NCBI GenBank assembly: GCA_031181145.1
Contig: JAPSLB010000008.1
Location: 1-64,000 of the forward strand
From: Microvirga sp.
GTDB taxonomy: Bacteria; Pseudomonadota; Alphaproteobacteria; Rhizobiales; Beijerinckiaceae
DNA length: 64,000 nucleotides
Direction of reading: 5' to 3'
How positions within the stretch are numbered: position 1 is the first letter of the stretch; every line of letters begins with the position of its first letter. The position numbers and the translations under genes are program-made. Below are positions 61,973-64,000 of the stretch, one piece after another. The notes under the pieces are model-generated. The model searched no databases. It saw only the letters and a program-made list of their open reading frames with translations, and was not told where the DNA came from.

Positions 61973-63448
61973 TCACTCGCTTCCCTTCGTCTTCGGCACG
62001 TAGGGGCCGTTGCCGTCGAAGGTATAGGCTGTCTTGACGGTGGTGTAGAATTCCTGCGCGTAGCGGCCCTGCTCGCGCGGCCCGTAGCTCGAGCCCTTCC
62101 GGCCGCCGAACGGAACGTGGTAATCCACACCCGCCGTCGGCAGGTTCACCATCACCATACCGGCCTCTGCGTGCCGCTTGAAATGGCTGGCATATTTCAG
62201 GCTCGTGGTGCAGATGCCGGAGGACAGGCCGAATGGCGTGTCGTTGGCGATCTCCAGCGCCTCGTCGTAGTCCTTCGCCTTGATCACGGTCGCCACAGGG
62301 CCGAAGATCTCCTCGCGCGCCACGCGCATCCTGTTGTCAACGTCCGTGAACAGGGCCGGAGAGAGGTAGAAGCCGGGCGCATCGCGCTTCAGAAGCTCAC
62401 CGCCCGCCACGAGCTTGGCGCCCTCTTCCTGGCCGATACGAATGTATTTCAGATCCTGATCGAGCTGGCTCTGGTCCACCACCGGGCCGATATGGGTGCC
62501 GCTCTTGAGCGCGTCATCGACCACGAGCCCCTGCATCCTCTCCTGCATCGCCTGAACAAAGCGGTCGTGGATCCCCGCGGTGACGATCAGACGCGAAGAG
62601 GCGGTGCAGCGCTGGCCCGTGGAGAAGAAGGCGCTGTTGACGGCGCACTCGACCGCCACCTTCAGGTCGGCATCGTCCAGCACGATCATCGGGTTCTTGC
62701 CGCCCATCTCCAGCTGGACCTTCTTCATCGGATCGGCCGTGATGCAGGTCTGGGCCACGCGGCGTCCCGTCGGCACCGAACCGGTGAAGGAAATGGCGGA
62801 GACCTTCGGGCTCTGCAGCATGGCCTCGCCGACCACGGAGCCCTTGCCCATCACCAGGTTGAACACGCCCGCGGGAACGCCCGCGCGGACGATGATCTCG
62901 GAGAGCGCATGAGCAGAAGCTGGCACCAGTTCGGCGGGCTTGAACACGACCGTATTGCCATAGGCGAGCGCCGGGGCGATCTTCCATGCCGGGATTGCGA
63001 TCGGGAAGTTCCAGGGCGTGATGAGACCGACCACGCCCACCGGCTCGCGGGTGATCTCGACATCGATGGCCGGGCGGACCGAGGGCAGTTTCTCGCCGGC
63101 CATGCGCAGGCATTCCCCAGCAAAGAAGTGGAAGATCTGACCGGCCCGAGCGACCTCGCCGATGCCTTCCGGCAGGGTCTTGCCCTCCTCACGGGAGAGA
63201 AGGCGCCCCAGCTCTTCCTTGCGGGCAAGAATCTCGTCGCCTACTGCCTTCAGGATGTCGTGTCGGGTCTGAATGGAGGAATGAGCCCAGGCGGGAAATG
63301 CGTCATAGGCCGCATCGATGGCTGCCTGGGCCTCGGCTGCGGACGCGCGGGCGAATTCACCGATCACGTCATTGGTGTTGGACGGGTTCTGGTTCGGCGA
63401 GGCCTCGGACGCGGCAATCCATTCGCCCGCAATATAGTTCTTCGTCAT
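61973..63448 (-). CDS. Aldehyde dehydrogenase, probably 2-oxoglutarate semialdehyde DH
   Basis: A 491-residue enzyme from ATG 63448 (GGAGAAAAG upstream). Motifs are GLITPWNFPIAIPAWKIAPA (NAD binding), NTVVFKPAELVP (Lys), ISFTGSVPTGRRVA, LEMGGKNPMIVLDDADL (catalytic Glu), FFSTGQRCTASSRLIV (catalytic Cys) and EEIFGPVATVI. It is of the group that oxidises 2-oxoglutarate semialdehyde, the last step of oxidative pentose or glucarate breakdown. Downstream of an MmsB-like sugar permease gene and upstream of an SDR gene, all on the minus strand. Confidence 0.9.
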   Translation of the reverse strand: MTKNYIAGEWIAASEASPNQNPSNTNDVIGEFARASAAEAQAAIDAAYDAFPAWAHSSIQTRHDILKAVGDEILARKEELGRLLSREEGKTLPEGIGEVARAGQIFHFFAGECLRMAGEKLPSVRPAIDVEITREPVGVVGLITPWNFPIAIPAWKIAPALAYGNTVVFKPAELVPASAHALSEIIVRAGVPAGVFNLVMGKGSVVGEAMLQSPKVSAISFTGSVPTGRRVAQTCITADPMKKVQLEMGGKNPMIVLDDADLKVAVECAVNSAFFSTGQRCTASSRLIVTAGIHDRFVQAMQERMQGLVVDDALKSGTHIGPVVDQSQLDQDLKYIRIGQEEGAKLVAGGELLKRDAPGFYLSPALFTDVDNRMRVAREEIFGPVATVIKAKDYDEALEIANDTPFGLSSGICTTSLKYASHFKRHAEAGMVMVNLPTAGVDYHVPFGGRKGSSYGPREQGRYAQEFYTTVKTAYTFDGNGPYVPKTKGSE

Positions 63449-63554
63449 CAGCTTTTCTCCATTCCGTATACAGAGCCTCAGATGCGCCCTGGTGCCGCGA
63501 TTGGCAAGGAGGCAGCAGCGTTCATCCAAAGCCTAAGATGCGAGGGCGCCTGCG

Positions 63555-64000
63555 TTACTTCTTTCGATTATAGACGTCGAGGGACACGGCTGCGAGCAGC
63601 ACCAGGCCTTTGATCACCTGCTGGTAGTCGATTCCGATCCCGAGGATCGACATGCCGTTGTTCATGACGCCCATGACGAAGGCGCCGATCACGGCCCCGG
63701 TGACCTTGCCGACGCCGCCGGTGGCCGACGCCCCCCCGATGAAGACTGCCGCGATCACGTCGAGTTCGAAGCCAAGACCGGCCTTAGGCGTTGCCGTATT
63801 GAGACGGGCGGCGAAGATCAGACCGGCGAGACCTGCCAGAACGCCCATATTGACGAAGGTTAGGAACGTCAGCCGCTCAGTCTTGATGCCCGAGAGCTTC
63901 GCCGCCTTCTCGTTGCCGCCAAGAGCGTAGATCCGCCTGCCGATCGTGGTGCGGTTGGTCACAAACGCATACAGCGCGATCAATATCGCCATGATGACGA
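63555..64000 (-). CDS. MmsB/GguB-like multiple-sugar ABC permease, C-terminal part
   Basis: About 148 C-terminal residues; the gene continues past the window edge. Text such as GRRIYALGGNEKAAKLSGIK, the permease EAA-like loop, then FIGGASATGGVGKVTGAVIG and IKGLVLLAAVSLDVYNRKK is typical of ribose/xylose-type permeases, closest to MmsB/GguB of the ChvE-type multiple monosaccharide system. It forms the inner-membrane channel. The aldehyde dehydrogenase gene starts about 107 bp downstream, so import and oxidation are linked in one operon. Confidence 0.85.
   Translation of the reverse strand, partial: VIMAILIALYAFVTNRTTIGRRIYALGGNEKAAKLSGIKTERLTFLTFVNMGVLAGLAGLIFAARLNTATPKAGLGFELDVIAAVFIGGASATGGVGKVTGAVIGAFVMGVMNNGMSILGIGIDYQQVIKGLVLLAAVSLDVYNRKK

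Overview
The window reads as chromosome of a GC-rich alphaproteobacterium of the Hyphomicrobiales, most like Microvirga or another Methylobacteriaceae relative. This is an inference from the gene families present: IalB, a MEDS-domain kinase, HWE kinases, a DUF3365 cyclase, divergent thiC and thiMED, and an MmsB-type sugar permease. No rRNA or tRNA gene was seen. Many small regulators, stress proteins and decayed genes give it the look of an accessory-rich soil or plant-associated genome.

Region 1-11 kb is a type I secretion neighbourhood. It holds the N-terminus of a large LEPR/DUF4347 surface protein and a second cluster on the minus strand: a very acidic protein with DSYNQDND repeats, a terminator, a protein built of GDYxxxNxIxQTN modules, a T1SS ABC exporter and a HlyD adaptor. 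The two repeat proteins have no Sec signal and are the best candidates for substrates or partners of the exporter. A GlxA-type regulator with a divergent glutathione transferase and an NTF2-like protein lie between the two parts.

Region 11.7-19.2 kb is mobile or decayed. It holds a HEPN-like protein, an IS630-type transposase with an IS21-like N-terminus, a wrecked MDR oxidoreductase, and a compact integrative element: tyrosine integrase, two identical-core palindromes, AlpA regulator, 72-aa protein, HUH Rep and HNH/zinc-knuckle protein, with the last four reading frames overlapping.

Region 20-34 kb carries an L,D-transpeptidase, a membrane adenylate cyclase with a haem-binding CxxCH sensor, two broken RidA genes, a histidine phosphatase, a GH15 glucoamylase/trehalase, a PRC-barrel protein, HPF and baeRF ribosome-associated proteins, an Abhydrolase_9 membrane protein and a MEDS histidine kinase. 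Region 34.5-47 kb mixes intact genes (methyltransferase, LysR/MFS pair, HD protein, DUF5602-cupredoxin-ECF sigma set, four-PAS HWE kinase) with many truncated or frameshifted remnants.

Region 47-51 kb has LemA, DUF2934, an SGNH hydrolase and a CYP152-type P450 peroxygenase. Region 51-56.6 kb is the thiamine locus: thiC and, divergently, thiM-thiE-thiD plus a TRAP-type binding protein, each side under its own TPP riboswitch. The last part holds IalB, two divergent peptidoglycan-binding proteins, a YbaK-type editing protein and the end of a sugar-oxidation operon (MmsB-like permease, aldehyde dehydrogenase, SDR dehydrogenase) closed by a strong terminator.
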